A stretch of DNA of 64,000 nt. Origin: JADJOY01 sp016713535 [NCBI: Deltaproteobacteria bacterium]. GTDB lineage: Bacteria > JADJOY01. A program made the translations under genes and the position numbers. A model generated the notes under the pieces. That model did no database searches, was not told the DNA's origin, and was given only the letters and a program-made list of their open reading frames with translations. How positions within the stretch are numbered: position 1 is the stretch's first letter; the number at the start of each line of letters is the position of its first letter. The stretch lies in assembly GCA_016713535.1 (NCBI GenBank), contig JADJOY010000023.1, forward strand, positions 1-64,000. Reading direction: 5' to 3'. This document shows positions 50,266-58,657 of the stretch, piece by piece.

Positions 50266-51445
50266 CCGTGTGGTCGTCATCGACGACCGACTCCGCAAGG
50301 TCTTCCACTTCTACATCTCGCTGTTTCCCAACTACCGCGAGGCCGGTCGCGCGGTGGGAGTCGGCAAGGACACGATCGCGAAGTACGCCACCGAGAGCAC
50401 CAACATGGCGTACCCGATCTACCTGTCGATGACGAGCGAGATCCAGCGGCGCGTACCCCGCAAGCAAATCCTCGAGGTCTTCGGGCGCACCGGGCTCGAT
50501 CGGTGGCCTGTCGAGATCCGCTCCAAGAATGGCGGACAGATCGACAACGTGATGTTCGAGATCACGCCGGGCATCCGCCGATTGATCCAGCACTTCACCG
50601 AGGCTTTCCCCAACCGCAGCCAGGCGGCGCGTGCGCTCGACCTCAACCCGCGGACGCTCAAGGCCTACGCGAACGGTCAGATCCAATGCTTCCCGCGTAG
50701 CCGGTTCAAGCGGATGGTCGACATCCTGCGCGAGCACGGCGAGGAAGAAGAAGTGCTGCTCGAGATGGTGGGGTCGAACGAGTGGGAAGCGGTGATCCGC
50801 GAGCGCACCCGCTCGGAAACGCTCTACCTCGACCGCGAACAGCTCCTCGAACGCCTCGTCGAGTTCTTGGTCTCGGGCGACGTCGACCTGAAGAACGTCA
50901 GCCGACCGATCTACAACGCCTGCCGCCGGTACTTCGGCTCACTCGGTCCAGCCTCCGACGCCGCGATGGACTTCTTCATCGACCGCACCGAGAAGCGCTG
51001 CCGCGCGCTCGTGCAGGCGGGAAAGATCACCGAGGCGCAGGAGCTGGTGCTGCGGTTCGAGAAGGCGCTTCGCGCCTATACCGGCAAGATCAAGGCGCGG
51101 GTCCATGCGGCGCGCCGCGACTCCAAGATCGAATGGCAAGAGCGCGTGGTGCAGATGGTGCGGCGCAAGGATCGGATCAAGGACCTGATCCAGAAGGAGA
51201 GCCAGTTCCACCCCGACATCAACGGGCGCCCCGAACACGAGAAGATGCGGTTCGTGTACCCGTACCTGAAAGGGTTCCGGCTCTATTCGCGCGACCTGAC
51301 CTATCGGCCGGGCGAGCTTCTCTTCCATCCCTTGTTCGGGATGGGACGAGTGGTCGACGTGGTCGACCGGGGCCACATGCGCGTGGCGTTCGGGGCGAAG
51401 TTCGGTCCCAAGCTGCTCGCCTTCCAGCCCGCGCGGCTCGCCTGA
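50219..51445 (+). CDS. Protein with two helix-turn-helix units and a C-terminal Tudor-like (UvrD/PcrA-type) domain
   Basis: A 408-residue soluble protein. Two HTH-like units, NYREAGRAVGVGKDTIAKYA (~37-56) and NRSQAARALDLNPRTLKAYA (~132-151), are followed by a long charged helical middle (RHHA-rich, ~220-340), then GELLFHPLFGMGRVVDVV and KFGPKLLAFQPARL at the very end, which resemble the Tudor-type tail of UvrD/PcrA helicases (vXHpkFGXGXV ... vKXL). It may bind DNA and RNA polymerase. No family is recognised for the whole. Start at ATG 50219 overlaps the ferredoxin by 47 bases; GTG 50258 is an alternative. Confidence 0.65.
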   Translation: MPGAKSKSSTSKPVDDRVVVIDDRLRKVFHFYISLFPNYREAGRAVGVGKDTIAKYATESTNMAYPIYLSMTSEIQRRVPRKQILEVFGRTGLDRWPVEIRSKNGGQIDNVMFEITPGIRRLIQHFTEAFPNRSQAARALDLNPRTLKAYANGQIQCFPRSRFKRMVDILREHGEEEEVLLEMVGSNEWEAVIRERTRSETLYLDREQLLERLVEFLVSGDVDLKNVSRPIYNACRRYFGSLGPASDAAMDFFIDRTEKRCRALVQAGKITEAQELVLRFEKALRAYTGKIKARVHAARRDSKIEWQERVVQMVRRKDRIKDLIQKESQFHPDINGRPEHEKMRFVYPYLKGFRLYSRDLTYRPGELLFHPLFGMGRVVDVVDRGHMRVAFGAKFGPKLLAFQPARLA

Positions 51446-51490
51446 ACCTTTGCTTCCGATCGCCGCCTCGCCGGTTCCCGGCGTCGTGGC

Positions 51491-51532
51491 GAGGCCTGAC
51501 GGAGCCGCGCGGGCGCGGCTCCGTCAGGCCTC
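51491..51532. terminator. Perfect bidirectional hairpin overlapping a stop codon
   Basis: Exact 20-base arms (51491-51510 and 51513-51532) with a 2-base loop, between convergent genes ending at 51445 and 51524. It includes the stop codon of the left-pointing gene. It is very stable and likely the shared terminator. Confidence 0.75.
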
Positions 51533-52381
51533 CGTCTCCGCACCGAGGCGGTCGAGAAGCTCGCGCATCGAGGCGAAGGCGCGTCGCATGCGCGAGCCAG
51601 GCGAAAGGACCTGTGCACCATCTACGAGCACGACGCGTCCCTCCCGGCACGCGGGTACGTCGCCGAGTTCGAGCATCTCCTCCCGATGCTTGGGCCGGAA
51701 TCGATAGGGGTCGCTCGCCAGCAGCAAGACCGCCGGGCTCGCGCTCACCAAGTCGGCGAGCTCCACCGGCAAGGGCGCGTCGCCCTTGCCCGGGAAAACG
51801 TTGTCGAGCCCATGCAGGGTCATGAAGTCCGAGACGTACGACTGGGCCGGGATCGCGAGATAGGGATCCTTCGAGACGAGGCAGGCTGCTCGGACGCGCG
51901 CGCGTCCGCGGGCCCACAGCTTGCTCGCGGCGAGCTCGGCGCGGATCTCGTGCACGAGCGAGGCCGCCTGCTCCTCACGATCGACGAGGATGCCGAGTGT
52001 CTCGAGATTGGCGATCGCTTCCTCCACCGTCTTCACGTGCACCACGAAGAGCGGCACCTTCGCGCCGAGCTTTTCGAGGTCCTCGAGGCGGTTGTGCTCG
52101 AGATCCGCGAGCACGAGATCGGGCGTGAGGTCCGCGACTCGCTGGAGGTCGGTGTCCTTGGTAGTCATGGGACGCACGAGCCCACGCACCCGCTCACCAC
52201 GAGCCTGTGCACCACCCTTGCGGTTTCCCACCAGGTCGTCGTCGAGCCCGAGATCGCTCAGCGTCTGCGTGATCGTCGGCGATAGCGACACGACGCGGCG
52301 CGGGTAGCGAAGCAGCTCGCGCCGCGTGCCCGTTCCGTCGGTGATCGAAATGAACTCGAGCGCGGCGGCGCGAACACCCAT
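51524..52381 (-). CDS. Helical-backbone metal-receptor protein (BtuF/periplasmic-binding-like) without signal peptide
   Basis: A 285-residue protein with the corrinoid/siderophore-binding-protein fold: VVSLSPTITQTLSDLGLDDDLVG, then DLQRVADLTPDLVLADLEHN, a middle helix, and VLLLASDPYRFRPKHREE. These proteins usually are exported receptors of ABC importers (BtuF, FhuD), but here no signal peptide or lipobox is visible, and no permease or ATPase gene is near. It may be a cytoplasmic metal or corrinoid binder. ATG 52381 and the adjoining GTG 52384 are both possible starts. Confidence 0.78.
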   Translation of the reverse strand: MGVRAAALEFISITDGTGTRRELLRYPRRVVSLSPTITQTLSDLGLDDDLVGNRKGGAQARGERVRGLVRPMTTKDTDLQRVADLTPDLVLADLEHNRLEDLEKLGAKVPLFVVHVKTVEEAIANLETLGILVDREEQAASLVHEIRAELAASKLWARGRARVRAACLVSKDPYLAIPAQSYVSDFMTLHGLDNVFPGKGDAPLPVELADLVSASPAVLLLASDPYRFRPKHREEMLELGDVPACREGRVVLVDGAQVLSPGSRMRRAFASMRELLDRLGAETEA

Positions 52382-52640
52382 CACGCACCTCTCGACGACG
52401 CGCCCCGCGGGGCCATGACTTCGCCAGCTCGCGGATGCGGAAAGAGCAGCACGAAACGTTGCAGCATGGCGCCGGCTCGGCTCGATTCGGAAACGGGCTC
52501 GGACGCTAACACGCCGAGTTCGAAGATACGCGTGCCCCTATCGAGAGGCAACCCGACGCGCGCTCGCGCACGGTGCCGCCCCCCTCCCACCGATGCCCCC
52601 AAGCTCCACACCGCCCTGAACCCGCTTACACTCGCACCTC
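52382..52640. other. Intergenic gap of 259 bases without a supported gene
   Basis: Reading frames here are short arginine-rich shadows. I see no hairpin or clear promoter. It must contain the upstream regions of both the metal-receptor gene (left) and the TPR gene (right). Confidence 0.5.
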
Positions 52641-53120
52641 ATGAACGATCTCGAGCGCGCCGAAGTCTCGACGCTCCTCGCGACCTTGCGCGGGCACGAT
52701 CGCCGTGCTCGCGACCGTGCCACCGCCGAGTTGTGGGAGCGGTGGTTCGACGAGAAGGGTACCCACGCGCGCCGCTGGCTCGAGCACGGCACCACGCTCC
52801 TCAGCGTCGACCGCGTCGGCGACGCGCTTTCCGTTTTCGAGCGGCTGGTCGCCAACCATCCCGATTTCGCCGAAGCCCACAACAAGAGAGCCACGGCGCT
52901 GTTCATCTTGCGGAGGCACGCGGAAGCGCGCGATGCCTGCCAGGAGACGTTACGCCTCAACCCGACGCACTTCGGCGCATGGCACGGGCTCGGGCTCTGT
53001 GAAATGGAGCTGGGTCACTATCGTGCCGCCGAACGAGCGTTCGGGCGAGCGCTCGAGATCCAGCCGCACCTCCCGCGCAACCGGGAGCTGCTCGAGCACT
53101 GCAGAACGCGGATCAACTGA
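52641..53120 (+). CDS. TPR-repeat protein
   Basis: A 159-residue soluble protein with a coiled N-terminal helix and three tetratricopeptide repeats, for example ALSVFERLVANHPDFAEAHNKRATALF, EARDACQETLRLNPTHFGAWHGLGLC and AAERAFGRALEIQPHLPRNR. It probably serves as a protein-binding scaffold; partners unknown. Confidence 0.85.
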   Translation: MNDLERAEVSTLLATLRGHDRRARDRATAELWERWFDEKGTHARRWLEHGTTLLSVDRVGDALSVFERLVANHPDFAEAHNKRATALFILRRHAEARDACQETLRLNPTHFGAWHGLGLCEMELGHYRAAERAFGRALEIQPHLPRNRELLEHCRTRIN

Positions 53121-53165
53121 CCCGAGGCATCCCGAGCTCCGTAGACCCGGCGCGCTTCGCGCACG

Positions 53166-53678
53166 TCACTCTTCGCCCGAGCCCTCGATCTCGGGGAGAC
53201 CCACCAGGAAGTGTGCGTTGGCGGACGCCACCGGCTTCTCCCGATCGCGCTGCCACGCCCGCACGAAGACGTTGACCACGCGACGTCCTTGCTTCGTCAC
53301 GAAACCTTGTGCGAGCACGTCTTCGGTCGCCGCCGAGCGCAGGTAGTCGATGGTGAGGTTGATGATCCTGGGAACACCGGTGCCGTCGACGTTCCACAGC
53401 ACGGTCATGAGACCCGTGATCTCGAGGAGAGCTCCGACGGTGCCGCCGTGAAGGGCGGGGAGCACGGGGTTGCCGACGAGTCGGTCGGCGTAGCGCATCC
53501 GCCCGAGGAGCTCGCCATCGACGACCTCCGCCGAGATGCCGAGGAAGCGCGCATACGGGATCCCGGCGACCAACATGCCAGGGTCGGACGCGCGGCGCGC
53601 CTCCTCGACTCGTTGCGCCCAGCGCGTCGAGGTGACGTCGCGATCACGCTCCGCGTCCGATGCGCCCGACGGGCTCAC
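53166..53678 (-). CDS. PaaI-type hotdog thioesterase
   Basis: A 170-residue hotdog-fold protein: GIPYARFLGISAEVVDGEL, then PVLPALHGGTVGALLEITGLMTVLW (the helix with the HGG substrate-binding loop) and IINLTIDYLRSA. It hydrolyses acyl-CoA thioesters. GTG 53678 overlaps the upstream stop by 4 bases, so it is coupled to a second thioesterase of the same type. Confidence 0.85.
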   Translation of the reverse strand: MSPSGASDAERDRDVTSTRWAQRVEEARRASDPGMLVAGIPYARFLGISAEVVDGELLGRMRYADRLVGNPVLPALHGGTVGALLEITGLMTVLWNVDGTGVPRIINLTIDYLRSAATEDVLAQGFVTKQGRRVVNVFVRAWQRDREKPVASANAHFLVGLPEIEGSGEE

Positions 53679-54151
53679 GACGACTTCCTGTGCCGACGAG
53701 TCAGCATGAATGCGCCGGCGGCCGAGGCCACGGGATCCTCCGGGCTGTCGTGATACGCCAAGGCGCGAGCGAACGCCACGTGGCGCGTGAGCCTGTAGCA
53801 CTCGGCTCGTGCGATCACGTCCCGTCCCGCCGTCGCCGGGCGAAGGTAGTCGATCCGCAGGTCGAGAGTCGCCACCGCCGCCGGCCGGACCAGGGCCGCC
53901 ATCACGGCCATGCCACACGCACCATCGAGCAATGCCGTGATGACGCCACCGGCAAGCACACCGTTCACGGGATCGCCGACCAGATCGCCTCGGTATGGCA
54001 GCCGCATCAGGCCGCCGCCCGGCCACACGTCCGAGAGCTCGATGGCGAGCTCCCGGTTGAGCGGGATGCCCTCCATGCAGATCTGGCGGAGCACATCGAG
54101 CCGAGGGCGCGCCTCCGAGATCGGGCCGGTGCGATCGCCCGCCGGTGTCAT
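53675..54151 (-). CDS. PaaI-type hotdog thioesterase
   Basis: A 158-residue hotdog protein: LNRELAIELSDVWPGGGLMRLPYRGDLVGDPVNGVLAGGVITALLDGACG and LDLRIDYLRPATA mirror its neighbour; the usual HGG is AGG here. The two form a tandem pair and may act as a heterodimer or on different acyl chains. ATG 54151 gives a normal-length protein; longer frames add shadow sequence. Confidence 0.83.
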   Translation of the reverse strand: MTPAGDRTGPISEARPRLDVLRQICMEGIPLNRELAIELSDVWPGGGLMRLPYRGDLVGDPVNGVLAGGVITALLDGACGMAVMAALVRPAAVATLDLRIDYLRPATAGRDVIARAECYRLTRHVAFARALAYHDSPEDPVASAAGAFMLTRRHRKSS

Positions 54152-54320
54152 GGGGGGCAAGAGTAGCGCACGTGTGGACAGGGTCAGCCCCCGCGCCGTT
54201 GCTGACGGCGAGGGCCGGCCGCTAGCATCGCGCCGCGCGGCGAATGGAGCGAGTTGCCGTGCCTTGGCGCAATGGCCGGGGACTCCATCATCCCGTACGC
54301 CCGAGCGCGAGCGAGTCCTG

Positions 54321-55685
54321 ATGCGAGTCGCCCTCATCCATCCGCACCTGTTTCACCATCCAGCGCCCAGCCTCCCGAGTGGTCTGGCATGGCTCGCCGC
54401 CATGCTGCGCGCCCGCGGTCACCGGGTTCGACTGCTGGATCTCTCCTTCGTGTGGAACCGCAGTCGAGCCATCCCGCGGTTCCTCGCCGAAGTCGAACCC
54501 GATGTCATCGCCCTCGGCGTCCCCTACCTCGACAACGACTGCGCATACCACGCGCTGAGCTTCCTGCCCGGCACGCGGTGGGTCGCCGACGCGTTGCGGG
54601 CCTCGTGCCGTGCGCCGATCGTCGCGGGCGGCTGGGGGGTGACCCGCGCCCCTCTCGACACCTTGAGGTACCTGGGGTTGCCGTTGGGCTTCGTCGGCGG
54701 CGACCTCGGACGGAGCGCGGACTGGCTCGAGGCCGTGGCGAACGGAAGTGCCGAGACCGAGATCCCGGGCTCGGTCCGGTGGGACGGCGTCGCGTACCGC
54801 GCCACCCCGGCGGTGCCCGACCCAGTCAGAACCGCATTCTACCCCGCCGCAGGCGCACACGATCTGATCGCGATCTCGCGACACGAGGCGCACGGCGGCG
54901 CCGCCGTGATCCCGGTCGCCTTCTCGCAGGGGGCCGCACCATGCCGGCGGGAGGCCGCGGAGATCGACCACGAGCTCGGCGTCCTCCAGGCGACCTCGCG
55001 AGCACGACGAGTGCTGTTCGCGGGCTTGCGCGTGGGGGCTGACCCCGAGGCGGACGATGGTCTACTCGAGCGCCTGGCGATGCGGGGGCCGGCGCTCGGG
55101 TGGGAGATGGACGCGAGGCCCGGCGCAGTGACGGTCGAGCGAATGGCGGTCGCGGCACGGGCCGGCGCACGCGCGCTGCGGCTCAGGCTGGAGAACCCCG
55201 ACGAACAGGACCTGCTACTGCGCGCGGTAGAGCGCGTCCTGGGGACGATCCCCGTTCTCGTCGAGCTCTGCCTGGGCGGTCCCACCGAGACGATCCACTC
55301 GATGGCGCGGACGCTCCGTGCCGTTTCTGTGCTCAGCGAACGACGCGTGCGCCTCGTGCTCCGCCCGGGCAGCCGATTGTGGTCACCGGCGGGCGACGAC
55401 GCGTACGAGCGACGGAGCAGTGGGGCGGGCGACTCGTACGTATGGCCACGCTTCGGTTTCGCTCGGGCGACCGCGGGCTCGCTGCGCGATCGGCTCCGGT
55501 CCGCCAGCGCCGCACGCCCCGGCGTGAGCGTGGACTCGGACGCCTACGCACCGTGGCAACGGCTGGCGCACGCCGCGAGCCGGCGCAGTGGCGTGTGGCC
55601 GGCGTGGACACTCGACCGGCACGTGGCCGACGTCGGCAAACGGTTGCGGGGTGGGCTAATCGAAAGAGTACCTTTCCGAAACTAG
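54321..55685 (+). CDS. B12-binding/radical-SAM-like protein without the cluster cysteines
   Basis: A 454-residue protein whose first ~140 residues form a cobalamin-binding-type domain (VALIHPHLFHHPAPSLPSGLAWLAAML, VIALGVPYL, IVAGGWGVTR) like the three intact family members in this window. Where the radical SAM motif CX3CX2C should be, the sequence reads SQGAAPCRREA: a single Cys. Later barrel features survive (VLFAGLRVGAD, GARALRLRLENPDEQDLLL, VELCLGGPTETI). It is thus probably a pseudoenzyme or a B12-binding partner. ATG 54321 is preferred. Confidence 0.78.
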   Translation: MRVALIHPHLFHHPAPSLPSGLAWLAAMLRARGHRVRLLDLSFVWNRSRAIPRFLAEVEPDVIALGVPYLDNDCAYHALSFLPGTRWVADALRASCRAPIVAGGWGVTRAPLDTLRYLGLPLGFVGGDLGRSADWLEAVANGSAETEIPGSVRWDGVAYRATPAVPDPVRTAFYPAAGAHDLIAISRHEAHGGAAVIPVAFSQGAAPCRREAAEIDHELGVLQATSRARRVLFAGLRVGADPEADDGLLERLAMRGPALGWEMDARPGAVTVERMAVAARAGARALRLRLENPDEQDLLLRAVERVLGTIPVLVELCLGGPTETIHSMARTLRAVSVLSERRVRLVLRPGSRLWSPAGDDAYERRSSGAGDSYVWPRFGFARATAGSLRDRLRSASAARPGVSVDSDAYAPWQRLAHAASRRSGVWPAWTLDRHVADVGKRLRGGLIERVPFRN

Positions 55686-55735
55686 CCGAGGTAACATCCG
55701 CGAAGCCGACCGAAACCGACACGATCCGGGAATCC

Positions 55736-56820
55736 ATGGCTTCTCCGACGACCACCACGGTTCTCACTCAGGAAGAGATCAAGGTTCCCTGGAAGCTCTT
55801 CCGGGCCAACCACCAGCGCAGCGGGCAGGTTGCCGCAATGAACCCGTGCGGCTCACCGGCGTTCGGTGGGAGCTGCGTGTCGGTCGCGTCACGTGGTCGT
55901 CGCCGGCCATCGACGACGACACCGTCTACATCGGGCTCGAAGACGGCGCGTTGCTGGCGATCGACGCTCGCTCCGGCAAGCGCGTGTGGCGCTACCGGAC
56001 CGGCGGCGCGGTGCTGAGCTCCCCGGCGCTGGACGGTGATCTAGCCCTGGTGGGCTCGGAGGACCAGAACCTCCACGCGGTCGATCGCAAGGTGGGTGTG
56101 GCACGCTGGACCACCGCCCTCGGTGGGGCAGTCACCAGCTCGCCTTTGGTCAAGGGCGGACGGATCTTCGTCGGCTCGTGGGACGAGAACCTCTACTGCC
56201 TTTCGTCGAAGGACGGCTCGGTGTTGTGGACACATCCGACCGGAGGGCGCGTCTGGAGCTCGCCGGCGCTCGCGGATGACACGGTGGTGGTCGCGTCCGC
56301 TTCGGGCTACATCCTCGCTCTCGACCCCCGTGACGGCTCGCGGAAGTGGCGCTTCAAGGCGCGCAACCGCATCTACTCGACACCCGCCATCGCCAACGGC
56401 TCCGTGTTCGTGGGCTGCCACGACGGGAACCTCTACGCCGTGGACATGAAGTCGGGAAAGCGTCGTTACGCTATCGAGACCAAGGACAAGATCCGCTCCT
56501 CACCGGCCGTCGTCGAGGGCAAGGTCCTGTTCGGATCCGAGGACGGGAAGTTCCACTGCATCGACGCCGCGAGCGGCGAGCAGCGATGGGTGTTCGACGC
56601 CAAGGGCGGGATCGACTCCTCGCCGGCGGTGAGCGGAGACACCGTGCTCTTCGGCACGCTCGCGAACCGCGTGCATGCCCTCGATCTGCACACCGGTGCG
56701 GAGCGCTGGGGCTTCTCGACGGATGACTGGGTCGACTCGAGTCCGGCGATTTGGGGCCGTCTGATCGTCTTCGGGTCGTACGACGGGCACCTATACGGTC
56801 TCGAGTTCGACACCGAGTGA
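55736..56820 (+). CDS. PQQ-type beta-propeller protein, single-base frameshift
   Basis: A six- to eight-bladed PQQ-like propeller: blades such as VTWSSPAIDDDTVYIGLEDGALLAIDARSGKRVW, VGSEDQNLHAVDR and VFVGCHDGNLYAVDMKSGKRRY recur eight times. The N-terminal 36 residues (MASPTTTTVL, WKLFRANHQRSGQ) are in another frame; adding one G at CCCG (near 55846) joins them at NPVRLTG. No signal peptide is visible, so it may be cytoplasmic, BamB-like in fold but not in location. Binding role; ligand unknown. Confidence 0.83.
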
Positions 56821-56853
56821 CCGCATCGTCCGAGACGCGCATGCGCGTCCGGC

Positions 56854-57159
56854 TCAGTCCGCCTCTTCGTCCTCGTCGAGGAAGAACCGGCGCTTGCGGA
56901 CGTAGAACACCTCGAGGTCCCGACGTGCGGTCGCGAAGTCGCCGCCGTCGACGTGGATCATCAGCGCCATCTCCTTGGCGCGGTTGATGATCGTCACCTG
57001 CTGCCAGTCTTCCTCGAAGATCTCGACGTCGAGCCCATCGAGCAGACCCTGCACCGTGCGCAGGAACTCCGCCGACTCCATCTGCGCGGCGCGCCTGCGC
57101 TCGAGTTCCAGCCAACGTTCGTGCGCCCGATCGGGCGGGGACGGATCCTTGCTCGCCAT
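56854..57159 (-). CDS. Small protein of unknown function, acidic tail
   Basis: A 101-residue soluble protein with a charged N-terminal helix (DRAHERWLELERRRAAQ), then alpha/beta (LDVEIFEEDWQQVTIINRA, MALMIHVDGGDFATARRDLEVFYVRKRRFFL) and an acidic end (DEDEEAD). No recognised family. The ATG at 57159 is chosen over 57207 because the extra residues are shadow-like. Confidence 0.6.
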   Translation of the reverse strand: MASKDPSPPDRAHERWLELERRRAAQMESAEFLRTVQGLLDGLDVEIFEEDWQQVTIINRAKEMALMIHVDGGDFATARRDLEVFYVRKRRFFLDEDEEAD

Positions 57160-57367
57160 CGGTCTCTCCGGGGCGCCCAGCCTATGGACCACCGCCGACC
57201 CGCGCAAGGAGAGCCGACCCGCGATGTGCCCTGAGACGACAGATCCGCAGTGGGCCCTTCTCTCGCCGTAGGGCGCATGCTACCGTCACACGCTTTGCCT
57301 GCCACCCGGCATTCGATCCGTCGGCCCTGCCGTCCTCGATCGAGCACGCCGCATCCGGAGGTCGCCC

Positions 57368-57457
57368 TTGGGTAGCGTGGTCAAGAAGCGTCGCAAGAAG
57401 ATGCGCAAGCACAAGTACAAGAAGTTGCTGTCCCGGATGCGCCACAAGAAGAAGTAA
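57368..57457 (+). CDS. COX24/bS22-type ribosomal peptide (29 residues)
   Basis: A TTG start at 57368 gives MGSVVKKRRKKMRKHKYKKL and nine more residues, ending in RMRHKKK. This is the very basic AURKAIP1/COX24 domain peptide; mycobacterial bS22 and similar bacterial peptides begin MGSVIKKRRKRM. GGAGG lies six bases upstream, a strong Shine-Dalgarno that supports translation. It binds rRNA in the small subunit, by homology. A good hairpin terminator lies 40 bases downstream. Confidence 0.85.
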   Translation: MGSVVKKRRKKMRKHKYKKLLSRMRHKKK

Positions 57458-57496
57458 CGTCGCCTCCTCCGTCTGCGCTCCTCGGTGCAGTTCTCT

Positions 57497-57522
57497 CGCG
57501 ACCGCCCCCGCGGGCGGTCGCG
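57497..57522 (+). terminator. Hairpin terminator behind the ribosomal peptide gene
   Basis: Perfect 11-base GC arms (57497-57507 and 57512-57522) with a 4-base loop, 39 bases after the stop of the 29-residue gene. Confidence 0.65.
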
Positions 57523-57648
57523 TGTGAGCAACGATACGATCGGCGCCGAGGTGGTTACCAGCCGTGCCCACCCGCGGCCGGACGGTTGTGCGCCACCGAG
57601 CGCGAGCGATAGCATCGTCTGCCACGCTCGATCGGAGGGTACCGTCGA

Positions 57649-58657
57649 ATGGAGCCGAGCCGCATCCGCCGTTGCCACGGTCCCGACGGCACCGAGCTCC
57701 ACATCGAGGAATACGGTACGGGCGAACCGCTCGTCCTGTGCAACGGTGTAGTCTGCACGATCGGGCCGTACTGGCGGTTCCTGATCCATCATCTGGCGAA
57801 GATCGGTCGGGTCATCGCCTGGGATTACCGCGGTCACGGCCGGTCCGCCGTTCCCGCTGACCTCGAAACCTGTCGAATCGAGGATCACGCCGCGGACCTG
57901 CGCGCCGTACTCGACGCCGTCGGCGTGCGACGCGCCACTCTGATCGGTCACAGCATGGGCTGCCAGGTGATCCTGGAAGCCTACCGGCAATTCCCGGAGC
58001 GCATCCGCGCGCTCGTGCCGATCTGCGGGACTCACGGCCGCCCGTACCGGACCTTCTACGGCAACGACCTGCTCGAGCGCTTCTACGACCCCTCTTGCGC
58101 GAGGTCCGCAAGCACCACGAGGTGGTGCGTCAGATCGCGGACGTCGTGAAGCGAACGCCGATCCCGCAGCTCATGGCGCGGACCGGCGCGGTGCACTGGT
58201 ACCTCACCCCGTGGTCGACGATGGAGGACTACTTCGACCACGTGTTCTCGATGAACCTCGAGTTCCTGTTCACGGTGGTGCGGCGGATGGGCGAGCACAG
58301 CGCCGAGGACGTCCTCCCGGCGTCCGCGTGCCGACCCTGATCGTCGCGGGCGAGAAGGACCCCTTCACGCCGCCGGCCGTCGCATGGGAGATGCACCGCG
58401 AGATCCGAGGGTCGGAGATCCTGGTCGTGCCGAACGGCACGCACGTCGCGCAGGTCGAGCACCCCGACCTGGTGGCGCTGCGGATCGAGAAGTTCCTGAG
58501 CGATCACGGGATCCTCTCGAGCGGCCCGCCACGGCCGGCCGCGGCGCGGCGCGCTCCCGCCAACGGCCGCGCTCGCGCTGCGTCTGGCCGCGCGCGTCGA
58601 GCCCGTCGCGCACCGGCGCCACGCCGTCCCTCCCGACCCGCGTCCAGTGCGAGCTGA
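57649..58657 (+). CDS. Alpha/beta hydrolase, two single-base frameshifts
   Basis: The hydrolase fold is complete only if two frames are joined. Start to residue ~148: LVLCNGVVCTIGPYWRFL, DYRGHGRS and nucleophile elbow GHSMGCQ. At CCCC (58089-58092) one C is missing and the next frame gives REVRKHHEVVRQIADVV through MNLEFLFTVVRRMGEH; at GG (58319-58320) one G is missing and VPTLIVAGEKDPFTPP (acid) and NGTHVAQVEHP (His) follow. Triad is intact. The final ~50 residues are Arg/Ala/Pro-rich. It overlaps the next start by 11 bases. Confidence 0.78.

Noticed and set aside
52381-52611. 76-codon minus-strand frame upstream of the metal-receptor gene
   Set aside because: No family features, no Shine-Dalgarno, Arg/Gly/Ser-rich composition; probably non-coding.
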